This document shows positions 53,435 through 61,785 of a DNA stretch of 64,000 bases, piece by piece. Location of the stretch: NCBI GenBank assembly GCA_963665495.1, contig OY762289.1, forward strand, positions 992,001 to 1,056,000. Reading direction: 5' to 3'. Numbering within the stretch: position 1 is the first letter of the stretch; each line of letters begins with the position of its first letter. The translations under genes were made by a program, and so were the position numbers. Under the pieces are notes generated by a model. It made no database searches, was not told the origin of the DNA, and saw nothing but the letters and a program-made list of their open reading frames with translations. The DNA comes from G963665495 sp963665495 (GTDB lineage: Bacteria; Desulfobacterota; Desulfovibrionia; Desulfovibrionales; Desulfovibrionaceae).

Positions 53435-55240
53435 TTAATCAATACGCTTGAATATGCGAATTGATTCTGTGGCACCTATAAGATCGTAATGTTCCTTAAG
53501 TATCTGCTTTATGCGGGGGTAAGAATCAACGCTGTACAAAGTTCTGTCGTTAAAAATCTCAACTTTTTCGCCTACGGCTTCAACAAGTAAATCAGGTTTT
53601 GCTTTTTTAAATTCATCAATAAACTCATTAAGATACTTTTCTTTCAGTGCCGGAATTCCAAAAATATGCATCGGAGTCGTACGTGTTGCCATGGGAATGC
53701 CTGTTTCCACGTGAAGCCGGTAATACCATCCCCAGACAACCATTGTCGCATCTGGAGAAGCAAATTGAGTGATTATTTTTGAAACAGGCAGCCTGTTTGT
53801 GGAAAACAGTTTGTGCGGCGATAGAATCCTGAGTTTATCATTGAAGTGAGAATATTCTGTCGCAAAGGAAAATGAAGCAAAAAGAATGCAGCTCATAAAT
53901 AAAAAAAATAGATATTTTGGAGCGTTGTGATTTATATAAAAAAGGAGAGCACAAAGCAGCAAGCCGAATCCGGGGATGAGCAGCAGTATGTAGTGCGGGA
54001 AAATATGTCCGGGAATGCAGATGCAATAAACGCAGGCCAGTAAAAAAAGATAGGAGAAAATGAGGTGTATTTGGAAGCAGGCGGAGATGCTGCGTTGTTG
54101 CCGCGCTGTTCTGCTCTTCCAGCAGAATACAGTCAGCCCGACAAGGGAAAAAAGGCCTATTGTTGCAAACTGAAGTTTCAAGAAAGTATTAGTCAGCGAA
54201 TTGAACGAAAGATTGTGTATAAATGCCAGCAGTTTGTTGTAAAAAGAATTACTGACCCTTTGCGTATAGAGAAAATTTTGCAGAATATACCGAAAGGTGA
54301 AGTCGTCCCAGAGTCCGTAAATACTCAGATAGCATCCGACAATGCCGCTGCTGGTAAGCCCGCCGAGTACGTATACTGCCACTGGCCGCATCCGGCTTCG
54401 CCAATCAACATGCTTTTTCCACAACACCAGCAATCCCCAGAAGGTAATGACCAGCGCAATGGGAACTCCCTGCAGTTTGGAATAAGGGACGGAGCCAAGT
54501 ACGAGTCCGAGCAGATACCACTGCAGTAAGCCATGCGTCCGATTTTCAGCGGACAAGCGTCCGAGTTGAAAAAGGGCGAGGGATAAAAGAAAGATCAGCG
54601 GTCCTTCCGCATTGAAACCAATGAAGTCCCAGAAATGCGTCAGGGCGTAAAACGCGACGATGGGGATACTGGCGATTCGCGCGGATTTATCTGAAAAAAG
54701 GAGGCTGCAGGCCAGATAAAGCAGGCATGCCGAGCCTATCACGAGTAACAGATTGACGGATTTTGCCATGCTGTAATCAAATGCGAATCCGGCAAGTCTT
54801 CCCATGATCAGGGGAAGTTCCGTCAACGGACCATGGGAGCCGGGATCAACGGAACGCCAGTACGTGGGATCGTGGAGCAGCGTATTGGCGACGGCGATGT
54901 CCTGGCTTTCGTCGACATTCAATTCTCCCAGGCACAGGAACGGCCAGCGGATGGCCAGGATCGTCAGGCAGATAAGAATTACGAACAGAATGCGCCAGAA
55001 ACGGCTTTGAAATCTTTGGGAAAAAAGCGGACCAAGTGCTGTGAACAGGAAAAGACACAGCACAAGAGCGCCAGGAATCACGTATGTCGCGTATGGCGCC
55101 TGTGAGGCCTGAAATACGGCCCGATAAAAGAAAACGTTCAGGTGGACCGGGCCGGCAAGATGCAGGAGGATAATGGTGGTTAACAGCACCAGGCTGCCGC
55201 AAATGACGATGATATTTTGTGTGAAAAAATTATTTTTCAT
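53435..55240 (-). CDS. Membrane glycosyltransferase of the GT-C (PMT/ArnT-like) type
   Basis: 601 residues with about eleven hydrophobic segments. After the second helix group comes LGELNVDESQDIAVANTLLHDP, where the Asp-Glu pair is typical of the first periplasmic loop of GT-C enzymes using polyprenyl-phosphate sugars. The C-terminal 120 residues are a soluble periplasmic domain. It may add a sugar to LPS or a protein. The coding region is more AT-rich than its neighbours. The next upstream gene is a GT2 enzyme on the same strand. Confidence 0.75.
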   Translation of the reverse strand: MKNNFFTQNIIVICGSLVLLTTIILLHLAGPVHLNVFFYRAVFQASQAPYATYVIPGALVLCLFLFTALGPLFSQRFQSRFWRILFVILICLTILAIRWPFLCLGELNVDESQDIAVANTLLHDPTYWRSVDPGSHGPLTELPLIMGRLAGFAFDYSMAKSVNLLLVIGSACLLYLACSLLFSDKSARIASIPIVAFYALTHFWDFIGFNAEGPLIFLLSLALFQLGRLSAENRTHGLLQWYLLGLVLGSVPYSKLQGVPIALVITFWGLLVLWKKHVDWRSRMRPVAVYVLGGLTSSGIVGCYLSIYGLWDDFTFRYILQNFLYTQRVSNSFYNKLLAFIHNLSFNSLTNTFLKLQFATIGLFSLVGLTVFCWKSRTARQQRSISACFQIHLIFSYLFLLACVYCICIPGHIFPHYILLLIPGFGLLLCALLFYINHNAPKYLFFLFMSCILFASFSFATEYSHFNDKLRILSPHKLFSTNRLPVSKIITQFASPDATMVVWGWYYRLHVETGIPMATRTTPMHIFGIPALKEKYLNEFIDEFKKAKPDLLVEAVGEKVEIFNDRTLYSVDSYPRIKQILKEHYDLIGATESIRIFKRID

Positions 55241-55334
55241 AGTGCTGAGATTGAGAGATACAATTTATACATAGCTGTGAAGACAGCCGCATTTGCAGAA
55301 AAACACTCCAAACAGGCTGTCCGACGAAAAACAC

Positions 55335-56108
55335 CTATGACAGTCCGCCTTGGGGGGGCTTTTTATCGGCCAGCTCAGTAGCGCGGATATATTTCAGAAA
55401 GGCGTACATAAATCCATGCACGGCCAGAATGAGGCCCGCCTTGCCATCCAGAAAGCCTCTGCGGAGCAGGTAAATTTTAGCAAAACGGGCCAGGCCGTGT
55501 CCTAGGGCAGTCGGCAGTCCGCCGCGATACCCTTTTTCGTGGAGTTCCCTGGATGCAATTCCCGTATAATAATTGATTTTGTCCAGATGTTCCCCTAAAT
55601 CGGCGTACGGATAGTGGATAATATCTCCGGAAATTTTTTTCGTCGGTCCCATGGGATGAAACGAATAATGCGGCCCGCTTACCTTGACCTGCATCCTGTC
55701 GTTGCGGAACAGGCGCAGGAGGCGGTCCGGATACCAGCCGCTGTGCTTGAGAAAGCGGTCGAAATAAAAGGAGCGGCGGGGACAATAATATCCGGTCAGC
55801 GTATCGGGAGGGGCCTGGAGAACCGTGCGAACGGATTGAACGAGGGCTTCGCTGGCAATTTCATCCTGGTCGAGACTGAAAACCCAGGGCGTACGGATCT
55901 GTTCAAAAGCAAAGATAAATTGGGGACCTGGCCCTTCCCACGCGCGGGTAAGAACGCGAGCCCCGGCAGCTGCGGCGATTTCCCGGCTGTTGTCTGTACT
56001 GTTCGAATCGACCACGAGGATTTCATCACAGAATTTCAAAGAATCAAGACAGGCCCCAAGGTGGCGCGCGCCGTTGAATGTCAGCACGAGACCGGTAATC
56101 TGTGTCAT
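55335..56108 (-). CDS. Glycosyltransferase family 2, WaaE/KdtX-like
   Basis: 257 residues. GT-A fold with TGLVLTFNGARHLGACLDSL, VDSNSTDNSREIA and the metal-binding FSLDQDE. The later CPRRSFYFDRFLKHSGWYPD...LRLFRN region is typical of the WaaE-like subfamily that glucosylates the LPS inner core. The cytoplasmic face of the membrane is the probable site. It is divergent from the RluA-CoaE gene and upstream of the GT-C gene. Confidence 0.88.
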   Translation of the reverse strand: MTQITGLVLTFNGARHLGACLDSLKFCDEILVVDSNSTDNSREIAAAAGARVLTRAWEGPGPQFIFAFEQIRTPWVFSLDQDEIASEALVQSVRTVLQAPPDTLTGYYCPRRSFYFDRFLKHSGWYPDRLLRLFRNDRMQVKVSGPHYSFHPMGPTKKISGDIIHYPYADLGEHLDKINYYTGIASRELHEKGYRGGLPTALGHGLARFAKIYLLRRGFLDGKAGLILAVHGFMYAFLKYIRATELADKKPPQGGLS

Positions 56109-56191
56109 GCTGTTGTCTCCTGTTGAAACTCAGCTTCCGTATGTATCATGCGTCTTGCCCCGCGAACGGTGAAAGGATAAAAGTCACACCC

Positions 56192-57847
56192 ATGTGCGCA
56201 CAAAAAAATTCCGCATCAGCCAACGCAGAAAGCGATGAACACGTATTTCGTCTGCAGGTTCCATCAGGATCGCCGCAACGTCTAGATGTATACTGTAGCA
56301 GGGAATTGGTAAATGCAGATTTGACCCGCGAAAAAATAAAGGAACTGATTAAAAAAGGTAAAGTTGTAGTCAATGGGCGACCGTGCACCAGACCAAGCAC
56401 AAAAGTCAACGCGGGCGACCATGTCGAGGTCGCATATACGGTTCCGAACAATTTCATACTGCCGCATGATGCGCCTTTACCTCTGCTGTATCAGGATGCG
56501 GACCTGCTTGTCGTCGACAAACCAGCAGGATTGACCGTACATCCGGCACCAAGCTGCAATGAGCCCACACTGGTGCACCGTCTGGTGCACCATTTTCCGG
56601 AGATCGCCAGTCTGGATGCGGACAGGCCGGGTATTGTGCATCGTCTGGACAAGGATACGAGCGGCCTGATGCTCGTAGCGCTGAACCAGCAGACCCGGTT
56701 GTCATTGGCCAAGGATTTTGCCGCGCGGCGTATCCACAAGGAATATCTGGCTCTGGTATACGGCGTTCCCGATTCTCCTGGCGTATGCAGGCTGCCCATT
56801 GGACGCCACCCGACCAAAAAGGTTTTGATGGCTGTCGTACCAAAGGGCGGAAGAGACGCGCACACCGAATTTGAAGTGATCTGCGCCGCACCGGATAAGC
56901 TCTGGAGTCTGTTGCGCGTACGGATTTATACGGGCCGGACGCATCAGATCCGCGTACACCTGAGCCATCTGGGATACCCGATCATAGGCGACGCGTTGTA
57001 TGCCCGTACGTCCGCCATGCCTACGGAAGCTCCTGTTTTTCTGCACCGGCTGGCAAAACGTCAGTTGCTGCATGCCTGGAGACTGCAGTTCGAGCATCCG
57101 CAAACAGGCGAGGAGATGGTTTTCAGTTGTCCGCCCCCCAGAGAGTTCACGCGGACCGCGTTGTTGCTATCGCGTCGCAGACAACGTGTCGTGCTTACCG
57201 GTCTTCCCGGCTGCGGCAAATCCACTGTGTTGCGAGTCTGCAAGGAACAGGGGATTCCGGCGATCAGCGCGGACGCCGTTGTTTCGCAATTTTACGAACC
57301 TGGCCAGGCAGGGTGGGACTTTATTCGCAAGCGCTTTGGCGATGCGTTTCTTTTGGGGGACACGCCAGACGCGCTCGTGGATAAACGAGCGTTGTTTCTG
57401 GAAATGCGTACCAACCCTGCGATACGCGAAGAGATCGCAGCTGCAATTCACCCGCTGGTGCGGCACCGTCTCGAATTGTTCTGGGACGAAACCCGCCAAG
57501 AACGTTTGGCAGTGGCTGAAATTCCACTGGTGCTGGAAACCGGATGGGGAAAAGCCTCGGCGGACGTTATTGTCGGCGTATTTTGTCCGTCGGCCATTCG
57601 TGTTGCCCGGCTGGCGGAATTGCGTGGCTGGGATAGTGAAACCATAGCAACCATGGATTCCTGGCAGTGGCCAGAGATACGGAAAATGCGCGCTTGTGAT
57701 CTGCTGGTGGACAACAGCGGCGGACTGGACGCGTTGCAGCAAAATTCTCTGGGGCTGCTGGATGCGTTGCAGTACATCCGGCGGTCTGGAATGCGAAGGC
57801 TTGCTGCCCGGCTGCAACGTCTTTTTGTCGCTTGCCCGGAGGATTGA
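56192..57847 (+). CDS. Fusion of RluA-type rRNA pseudouridine synthase and dephospho-CoA kinase
   Basis: 551 residues from the ATG at 56192 (AAAGGA lies 14 bases upstream; earlier in-frame starts are possible). S4 domain at about 17-80, RluA catalytic domain about 95-305 with Asp153 in HRLDKDTSG, then a CoaE domain about 325-520 with P-loop GLPGCGKST (337-345), ISADAVVSQFYEPGQAG and IHPLVR. One part modifies ribosomal RNA, the other phosphorylates dephospho-CoA, the last step of CoA synthesis. Both halves keep their key residues. I believe the fusion recurs in Desulfovibrio. Confidence 0.9.
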   Translation: MCAQKNSASANAESDEHVFRLQVPSGSPQRLDVYCSRELVNADLTREKIKELIKKGKVVVNGRPCTRPSTKVNAGDHVEVAYTVPNNFILPHDAPLPLLYQDADLLVVDKPAGLTVHPAPSCNEPTLVHRLVHHFPEIASLDADRPGIVHRLDKDTSGLMLVALNQQTRLSLAKDFAARRIHKEYLALVYGVPDSPGVCRLPIGRHPTKKVLMAVVPKGGRDAHTEFEVICAAPDKLWSLLRVRIYTGRTHQIRVHLSHLGYPIIGDALYARTSAMPTEAPVFLHRLAKRQLLHAWRLQFEHPQTGEEMVFSCPPPREFTRTALLLSRRRQRVVLTGLPGCGKSTVLRVCKEQGIPAISADAVVSQFYEPGQAGWDFIRKRFGDAFLLGDTPDALVDKRALFLEMRTNPAIREEIAAAIHPLVRHRLELFWDETRQERLAVAEIPLVLETGWGKASADVIVGVFCPSAIRVARLAELRGWDSETIATMDSWQWPEIRKMRACDLLVDNSGGLDALQQNSLGLLDALQYIRRSGMRRLAARLQRLFVACPED

Positions 57848-58383
57848 ATCTCATCCGGAAGACGGGATCTGCCTCTGTGAGAGCATGAAAAATGAGGCGG
57901 ATCGGGGGGACGTCCGGCCAGGGAAAATCGAACGTCCCGTAACGATCCGTGGTGGGGCCAGGGGATGGCCGATGGAGCTGAATGTCCGGGGGGAAAGACC
58001 GGACACCCAGAAGGGGGGATATCTGTTACCCGGGAAAGTGCGACCTACTTAATGGGAGCGGAAAATACTTAACGGCACGCTCCTGCGGCATTCGCCGCTG
58101 GCCCGCCAATGGCGGGGCTTTCCTTATAATGCAGTGCAAGAAAATTAAAAATTTTCGGGACTGATTAATACTTGTTCTCGCTTTCCCTTTTCTATTGCCT
58201 TGAGCGCATCTGGTCTGTGCCAATGCCGTTTTATTTTGCCTCCTAATGTGCATCGTTTAGGGGCAAGAAAAGCCTGCACAGCGAATTGTGCCGGGAAACA
58301 GTTTTCTGCAGTAGTAACGCATCTGACGCATGCGGAAGCATGAGTCGTCGATGTTTGCAGGGGACACTGTTGCCCGCAGAGCA
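57848..58383. other. Intergenic region with structured RNA candidate
   Basis: The left half (to about 58125) folds into a series of hairpins, listed as an RNA candidate. The right half (58126-58383) is the 3' region of the small zinc-ribbon gene on the minus strand, and I see nothing clear in it. The 142-codon minus frame across this area is a shadow: its upstream part lies over the real zinc-ribbon frame. Confidence 0.5.
57866..58125 (+). ncRNA. Candidate structured RNA with GGA motifs in hairpin loops
   Basis: Successive hairpins: ATCTGCCTC/GAGGCGGAT (57867-57902); GGGACGT/ACGTCCC (57907-57938, loop with AGGGAAA); GGCCA/TGGCC (57956-57970, loop GGGGA); TGTCCGG/CCGGACA (57983-58005, loop GGGGAAAGA); GGAGCG/CGCTCC (58055-58083); GCGGC/GCCGC (58085-58098); CCCGCC/GGCGGG (58102-58116) then CTTTCCTT as a weak terminator. 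GGA in loops is the mark of CsrA-binding RNAs. It does not match RNase P, tmRNA, 6S, SRP RNA or the common riboswitches I know. No clear promoter is seen, so it may come from the rluA-coaE message. Confidence 0.5.
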
Positions 58384-58548
58384 TCAGCGCAGTGCGTCGA
58401 TATCTAGATGCCGTCCGCAAGAAGGGCAGACAAACAACCGGTTGCCGGCAAAACATGAAATGAACCAGTATACCGGGCGCCAGCCGATGGCATTGCTGAC
58501 AAATTGAACCTTTACCGCATGACCGCATTCGCAAAATCTTTCCTGCAT
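58384..58548 (-). CDS. Small zinc-ribbon protein (54 residues)
   Basis: An ATG with GGAGG six to seven bases upstream opens a 54-residue frame. It begins MQERFCECGH, and later has CPSCGRH, giving two cysteine pairs (C-E-C and C-P-S-C) with nearby histidines, as in small zinc ribbons such as phage Com-like proteins. In between is an aromatic stretch with WFISCFAG. It lies 69 bases downstream of the S24 repressor gene on the same strand and may share its message. No function can be assigned. Confidence 0.7.
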   Translation of the reverse strand: MQERFCECGHAVKVQFVSNAIGWRPVYWFISCFAGNRLFVCPSCGRHLDIDALR

Positions 58549-58617
58549 GATGGCCTCCAGCTAATCTGAACAAAACCTAAACGTAGTTTATATATATTAA
58601 CACAAGGTCCAAAAAAA

Positions 58618-59271
58618 TTATCTGTATTCGCGGCAAATCCAAACGATTTTGCCGATGACACGGACGGTTTCCAGTTCATCCCCCTGGAGCATGATGGGGG
58701 AGTACGCTCTGTTGTCGCTCAGCAGCACCAGAGCGTTGGGCCTTTTTTCCAAGCGCTTGACCATGACGGTATCTTCCACTCCGACGGCATAGATAGCGCC
58801 GGCAAGGACGTTTTTCTGGGACTGGTCGATGAGGACGGTATCACCCGCTTTGATTTCAGGCTCCATACTGTCGCCGAAAACATCCATCAACACCATTTCA
58901 TCCGGGCGGCCTTTACGGTCCAGCCAGGGCCGCTGGAAAACCTGCGTATCGATTACTTCAGAGTCCACATCAAAAGAACCGCCTCCTGCACAAAGTCTTG
59001 CACCTACTTTCGGGACTTCGAAATAGTTGGTTTGCTGCTCCGGAAAAAACGATGAACGGGCAGTTCCCACATCGCCTTGTTCCAGCCAGGCAGGGTCGAG
59101 ACCGTATTCTCGGGTCAGTCGCAGGATCCATTTGTCGGGAACCGCATCTCGTTGTTTCGCCTGCGTGATGGCTGACCGATTTACTCCGAGCATCCGCGCA
59201 AGCTCTTGTTGCGAACGGATACCAAGCGCATGGCAGACCCTGTCGTAGAATTTTTCGAATTCGTTAGGCAT
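58618..59271 (-). CDS. Phage-type CI/S24 transcriptional repressor
   Basis: 217 residues. An N-terminal helix-turn-helix (SQQELARMLGVNRSAITQAKQRDAVP) is joined to an S24 peptidase domain. The catalytic Ser is in FGDSMEPEI and the Lys in VMVKRLE, and a possible Ala-Gly cleavage site is in RLCAGGGS. Such repressors cut themselves when RecA is activated by DNA damage. No other phage genes are adjacent, so it may be a remnant or a domesticated SOS-type regulator. An operator overlaps its promoter. Confidence 0.88.
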   Translation of the reverse strand: MPNEFEKFYDRVCHALGIRSQQELARMLGVNRSAITQAKQRDAVPDKWILRLTREYGLDPAWLEQGDVGTARSSFFPEQQTNYFEVPKVGARLCAGGGSFDVDSEVIDTQVFQRPWLDRKGRPDEMVLMDVFGDSMEPEIKAGDTVLIDQSQKNVLAGAIYAVGVEDTVMVKRLEKRPNALVLLSDNRAYSPIMLQGDELETVRVIGKIVWICREYR

Positions 59272-59305
59272 AAAATACGATTCCTTACTGAATTGAAGTC
59301 ATGTT

Positions 59306-59343
59306 CTGTTTAGTTTTATAAACAGAAGTTTGTTTTGTGTCAA
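59306..59343 (-). promoter_or_regulatory. Promoter and operator of the S24 repressor gene
   Basis: On the minus strand TTGACA, a 17-base spacer and TATAAA (59315-59343). Across the -10 lies a perfect inverted repeat, CTGTTTA, six bases, TAAACAG (59306-59325). Autorepression is the natural reading. Confidence 0.75.
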
Positions 59344-59364
59344 CTTTTTTTTGGATTGTTGTGC

Positions 59365-59402
59365 AAAAAAAAGCCGCCTCAGCCCGTGGGGCGAGAGGCG
59401 GC
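59365..59402 (-). terminator. Strong intrinsic terminator, minus strand
   Basis: GCCGCCTC/GAGGCGGC with an inner GCCC/GGGC stem, followed on the minus strand by eight T. It should end the mucR transcript, about 240 bases after its stop, and protects the repressor promoter from read-through. Confidence 0.8.
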
Positions 59403-59637
59403 AATCAGTTCAAATCTGAAATAAATGCTAACTCCCAAGGTCAAGTTTCTGGATTACATCCTTCTGCTACTCTTGGGAAGAATACATGTAAATGTTTCTG
59501 GACCGTATAGCCTGTCTACTGCATAGCATCAAAAAAGCTGATCTTCTCATAAAAGGCAGAAGCATGAATAAAACCGCTTCGGCCCAGCAGAGACCGACCA
59601 TAACAAGCCGACGGATCAGTACAATTTTTTTTAAAGG

Positions 59638-60036
59638 CTATTCACCTTTTTTCTTACGCTTTTCCCAGAGACGCATGTCTTTCATTTTTTTCCGGCGTTC
59701 ACGTTGCAGCGCCTTGCAAACCAGCGGTGTACCTTTTTTGTAGCCCCATTTTTCACGATATTCATCGGGCGTCAGACCGTATTTGGCAAGATGCTTTTTG
59801 GTAAGAATTTTAAAACTTTTTCCGGACTCAAGACAGGTGATGGTCTTTTCTTTAATGGCTTTTTTGGGATCAATGGTTATCTCGGGTTTTTCTATGGATA
59901 CCATTTCTCCGTCATTGATATTTCTAATGCCATCCGCTAATTTTTTGACCATAGAAGTGATTTCTTCTTCAGACATATTACGGACACTGGCTTGTGCCTT
60001 CACAATTTCCAAAGCTTCCTTGATATATGACTCCAT
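59638..60036 (-). CDS. MucR/Ros-family transcriptional regulator
   Basis: 132 residues from an ATG with GGAGG four bases upstream; the longer frame to 60087 has no start signal. The Ros/MucR zinc-finger region reads ITCLESGKSFKILTKKHLAKYGLTPDEYREKWGY: the first Cys and a His are present but the second Cys position is Ser, as in some MucR proteins that fold without zinc. The tail is very basic. MucR proteins are H-NS-like regulators of surface polysaccharide and motility genes. Its promoter contains an inverted repeat. Confidence 0.88.
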   Translation of the reverse strand: MESYIKEALEIVKAQASVRNMSEEEITSMVKKLADGIRNINDGEMVSIEKPEITIDPKKAIKEKTITCLESGKSFKILTKKHLAKYGLTPDEYREKWGYKKGTPLVCKALQRERRKKMKDMRLWEKRKKKGE

Positions 60037-60075
60037 TTTTACCTCCAAGTTGTAGTACGTCTTGAGCCAATAGTA

Positions 60076-60103
60076 TCTATATCTCACTTTAATGAGATGT
60101 CAA
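60076..60103 (-). promoter_or_regulatory. Promoter of mucR-type gene with inverted repeat
   Basis: On the minus strand TTGACA, a 16-base spacer and TATAGA. The spacer holds ATCTCA and TGAGAT separated by six bases (60081-60098), a candidate operator. The predicted leader is about 33 bases. Confidence 0.55.
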
Positions 60104-60206
60104 GCAATAGTTTTCGGATTGCAAAATAGTTAATTATCAGTATTGTCATGATCGTTGCATATGTGCTCGAACTGTATCATTTGTCTTTGTAATTTCATAA
60201 CATTTG

Positions 60207-60389
60207 ATGTCATACCAGAAAAACTTCTGTGCGCAATTAGTTGAGGAACTGCGTATGGTCGATCCTGACAATGTCCCGGATTTTGCGGAAAATTTCAGGC
60301 TTTTCTCACGGTCCTGTTTACTATATAGGGACTGGCTAGTGAGTGACCGCTCCGTAAAATATCATTTCACACGTTCAGGAAGTTTTTGA
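60207..60389 (+). CDS. Possible small protein coupled to trkH
   Basis: A 60-residue frame (SYQKNFCAQLVEELRMVDPDNVPDFAENFRL...) ends with a stop that overlaps the trkH start as TGATG. It looks moderately protein-like with a helical, acidic first half, but there is no clear ribosome binding site. I do not recognise a family. It may be a real upstream cistron that couples translation, or chance. Confidence 0.35.
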   Translation: MSYQKNFCAQLVEELRMVDPDNVPDFAENFRLFSRSCLLYRDWLVSDRSVKYHFTRSGSF

Positions 60390-61768
60390 TGTCAATTCGT
60401 TCGCGTTTCTTCACGCCCTTGTCCGCTCCAATTTATCTTTTCCTCATTACAATTGTAGCCGGGGCCGCCTGTTTGCATTTTCCCTTTTGTCTGCAGAGAG
60501 AAGAACTCTCCTGGCTGGACGCTTTTTTTACGTCCACATCCGCCGTATGTGTCACAGGGCTTACCGTGGTGGATACGGGTAGCCATTTCAGTACCTGGGG
60601 GCAGGGCGTCATCCTGACCCTCATTCAGCTCGGCGGTTTGGGGATTATGACCTATACCAGTCTGGTTTTTTACTTGTGGAGACACCGTATCTCCTTATTC
60701 GACCGTATAGCCGTCGGCCAGACTCTGTTACATGATCCTGTTTTCAGAATCGGGCGTTTCCTTTTTTTTGTTTTTTTCAGTACCTTTGTTATTGAAGCCG
60801 CCGGGGCTTTTTTTATCCATCTTGCTGCACCTGCTGATTTTACAGTGTGGAGCGCAGTGTTTCATTCCGTATCGGCATTTTGCAATGCCGGATTTTCTCT
60901 TTATTCCGACAGTCTGTACGCATGGCGGAATGACCATTGGATAAATCTCATCTTTATTGCACTGATCACTCTCGGAGGACTCGGATTTTCTGTGCTCAGT
61001 GATATCGGTAAAAGATTTAGTGACATTATAACACGTAAAATAAAAAAGACAACAGTTTTCCGTCCGGTATCTTTACAATTTCATACTCGTATAGTGCTAA
61101 GTACCAGTTTTTTTCTTGTGGTAGCGGGATTTATATTAATTTACGCCACGGAAGCATTAACTGATATCATCTTTGAGAATAATTTGCATGAAGGGGTGCT
61201 TGTTTCTCTTTTTCAGTCCGTAACCTGCCGTACTGCCGGATTTAATACCGTTTATATATCTCAGATGACTAATGTTTCCTTGATTATCATGATTTTGCTC
61301 ATGCTGGTCGGAGGCTCTCCAGGATCTACTGCGGGCGGAATCAAAACCACTACGTTTCGTACAATAATCGCTTTTATCGGTGCACAATTTCGTGGCAGAC
61401 AACAGGCGGTCATCGGCAAACGAGCTGTGGACGAACCGACTTTGAACAAGGCCCTGATCCTGGTCGTCATTACTTTTGTTATTGTTTTTACAGCCACTTT
61501 GCTGCTTTGTTTCAGCGAAGCAGGCGGAAGACCGCATACGGATTCTTCAGGAATGTTCCTGGAGCTTTTGTTTGAATGCGTTTCAGCTCTTGCCACGGTG
61601 GGGTTGAGCACGGGGATAACCCCGCACCTTAGTATGTTTGGAAAAATCATCTTAATGATTTTGATGTTCGTAGGCAGACTCGGGCCGGTTGTCTTTATCA
61701 GCGTGCTGCAAAGTTGGCAGAAAGCCCCGCATTACGCCTGGCCTGAAGATAGTTGCATGATTGGATAA
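60389..61768 (+). CDS. Potassium transporter membrane subunit, TrkH/KtrB family
   Basis: 459 residues. AGGAAG lies upstream of the ATG. The repeated M1-P-M2 architecture shows selectivity-loop sequences such as TSTSAVCVTGL, SVSAFCNAGFS, TCRTAGFNT and LATVGLSTG, and the gating-loop GGSPGSTAGGIKTTTFR. It forms the potassium-conducting pore in the inner membrane and needs the TrkA/KtrA protein coded next. Size is nearer to KtrB/TrkH of sodium-dependent systems. The stop overlaps nothing; the partner starts 17 bases later. Confidence 0.93.
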   Translation: MSIRSRFFTPLSAPIYLFLITIVAGAACLHFPFCLQREELSWLDAFFTSTSAVCVTGLTVVDTGSHFSTWGQGVILTLIQLGGLGIMTYTSLVFYLWRHRISLFDRIAVGQTLLHDPVFRIGRFLFFVFFSTFVIEAAGAFFIHLAAPADFTVWSAVFHSVSAFCNAGFSLYSDSLYAWRNDHWINLIFIALITLGGLGFSVLSDIGKRFSDIITRKIKKTTVFRPVSLQFHTRIVLSTSFFLVVAGFILIYATEALTDIIFENNLHEGVLVSLFQSVTCRTAGFNTVYISQMTNVSLIIMILLMLVGGSPGSTAGGIKTTTFRTIIAFIGAQFRGRQQAVIGKRAVDEPTLNKALILVVITFVIVFTATLLLCFSEAGGRPHTDSSGMFLELLFECVSALATVGLSTGITPHLSMFGKIILMILMFVGRLGPVVFISVLQSWQKAPHYAWPEDSCMIG

Positions 61769-61785
61769 GCCTTTGGGAACCTTAT

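Larger units (their letters stand above)
59272..59637. other. Intergenic region with operator and terminator
   Basis: Holds the S24 repressor promoter and operator and a strong minus-strand terminator. A further TCCCAAG/CTTGGGA inverted repeat (around 59432-59479) lies in the 3' region of mucR. No gene is visible. Confidence 0.55.

Noticed and set aside
57866..58125. RNase P RNA, tmRNA, 6S RNA or SRP RNA
   Set aside because: The conserved sequences of these RNAs (for example GAGGAAAGTCC of RNase P, or the GGAA/AGCAGCC loop of SRP RNA) are absent.
58145..58573. A 142-codon minus-strand frame over the zinc-ribbon gene
   Set aside because: The zinc-ribbon frame has a better ribosome binding site and paired cysteines; the longer frame shows no family pattern.
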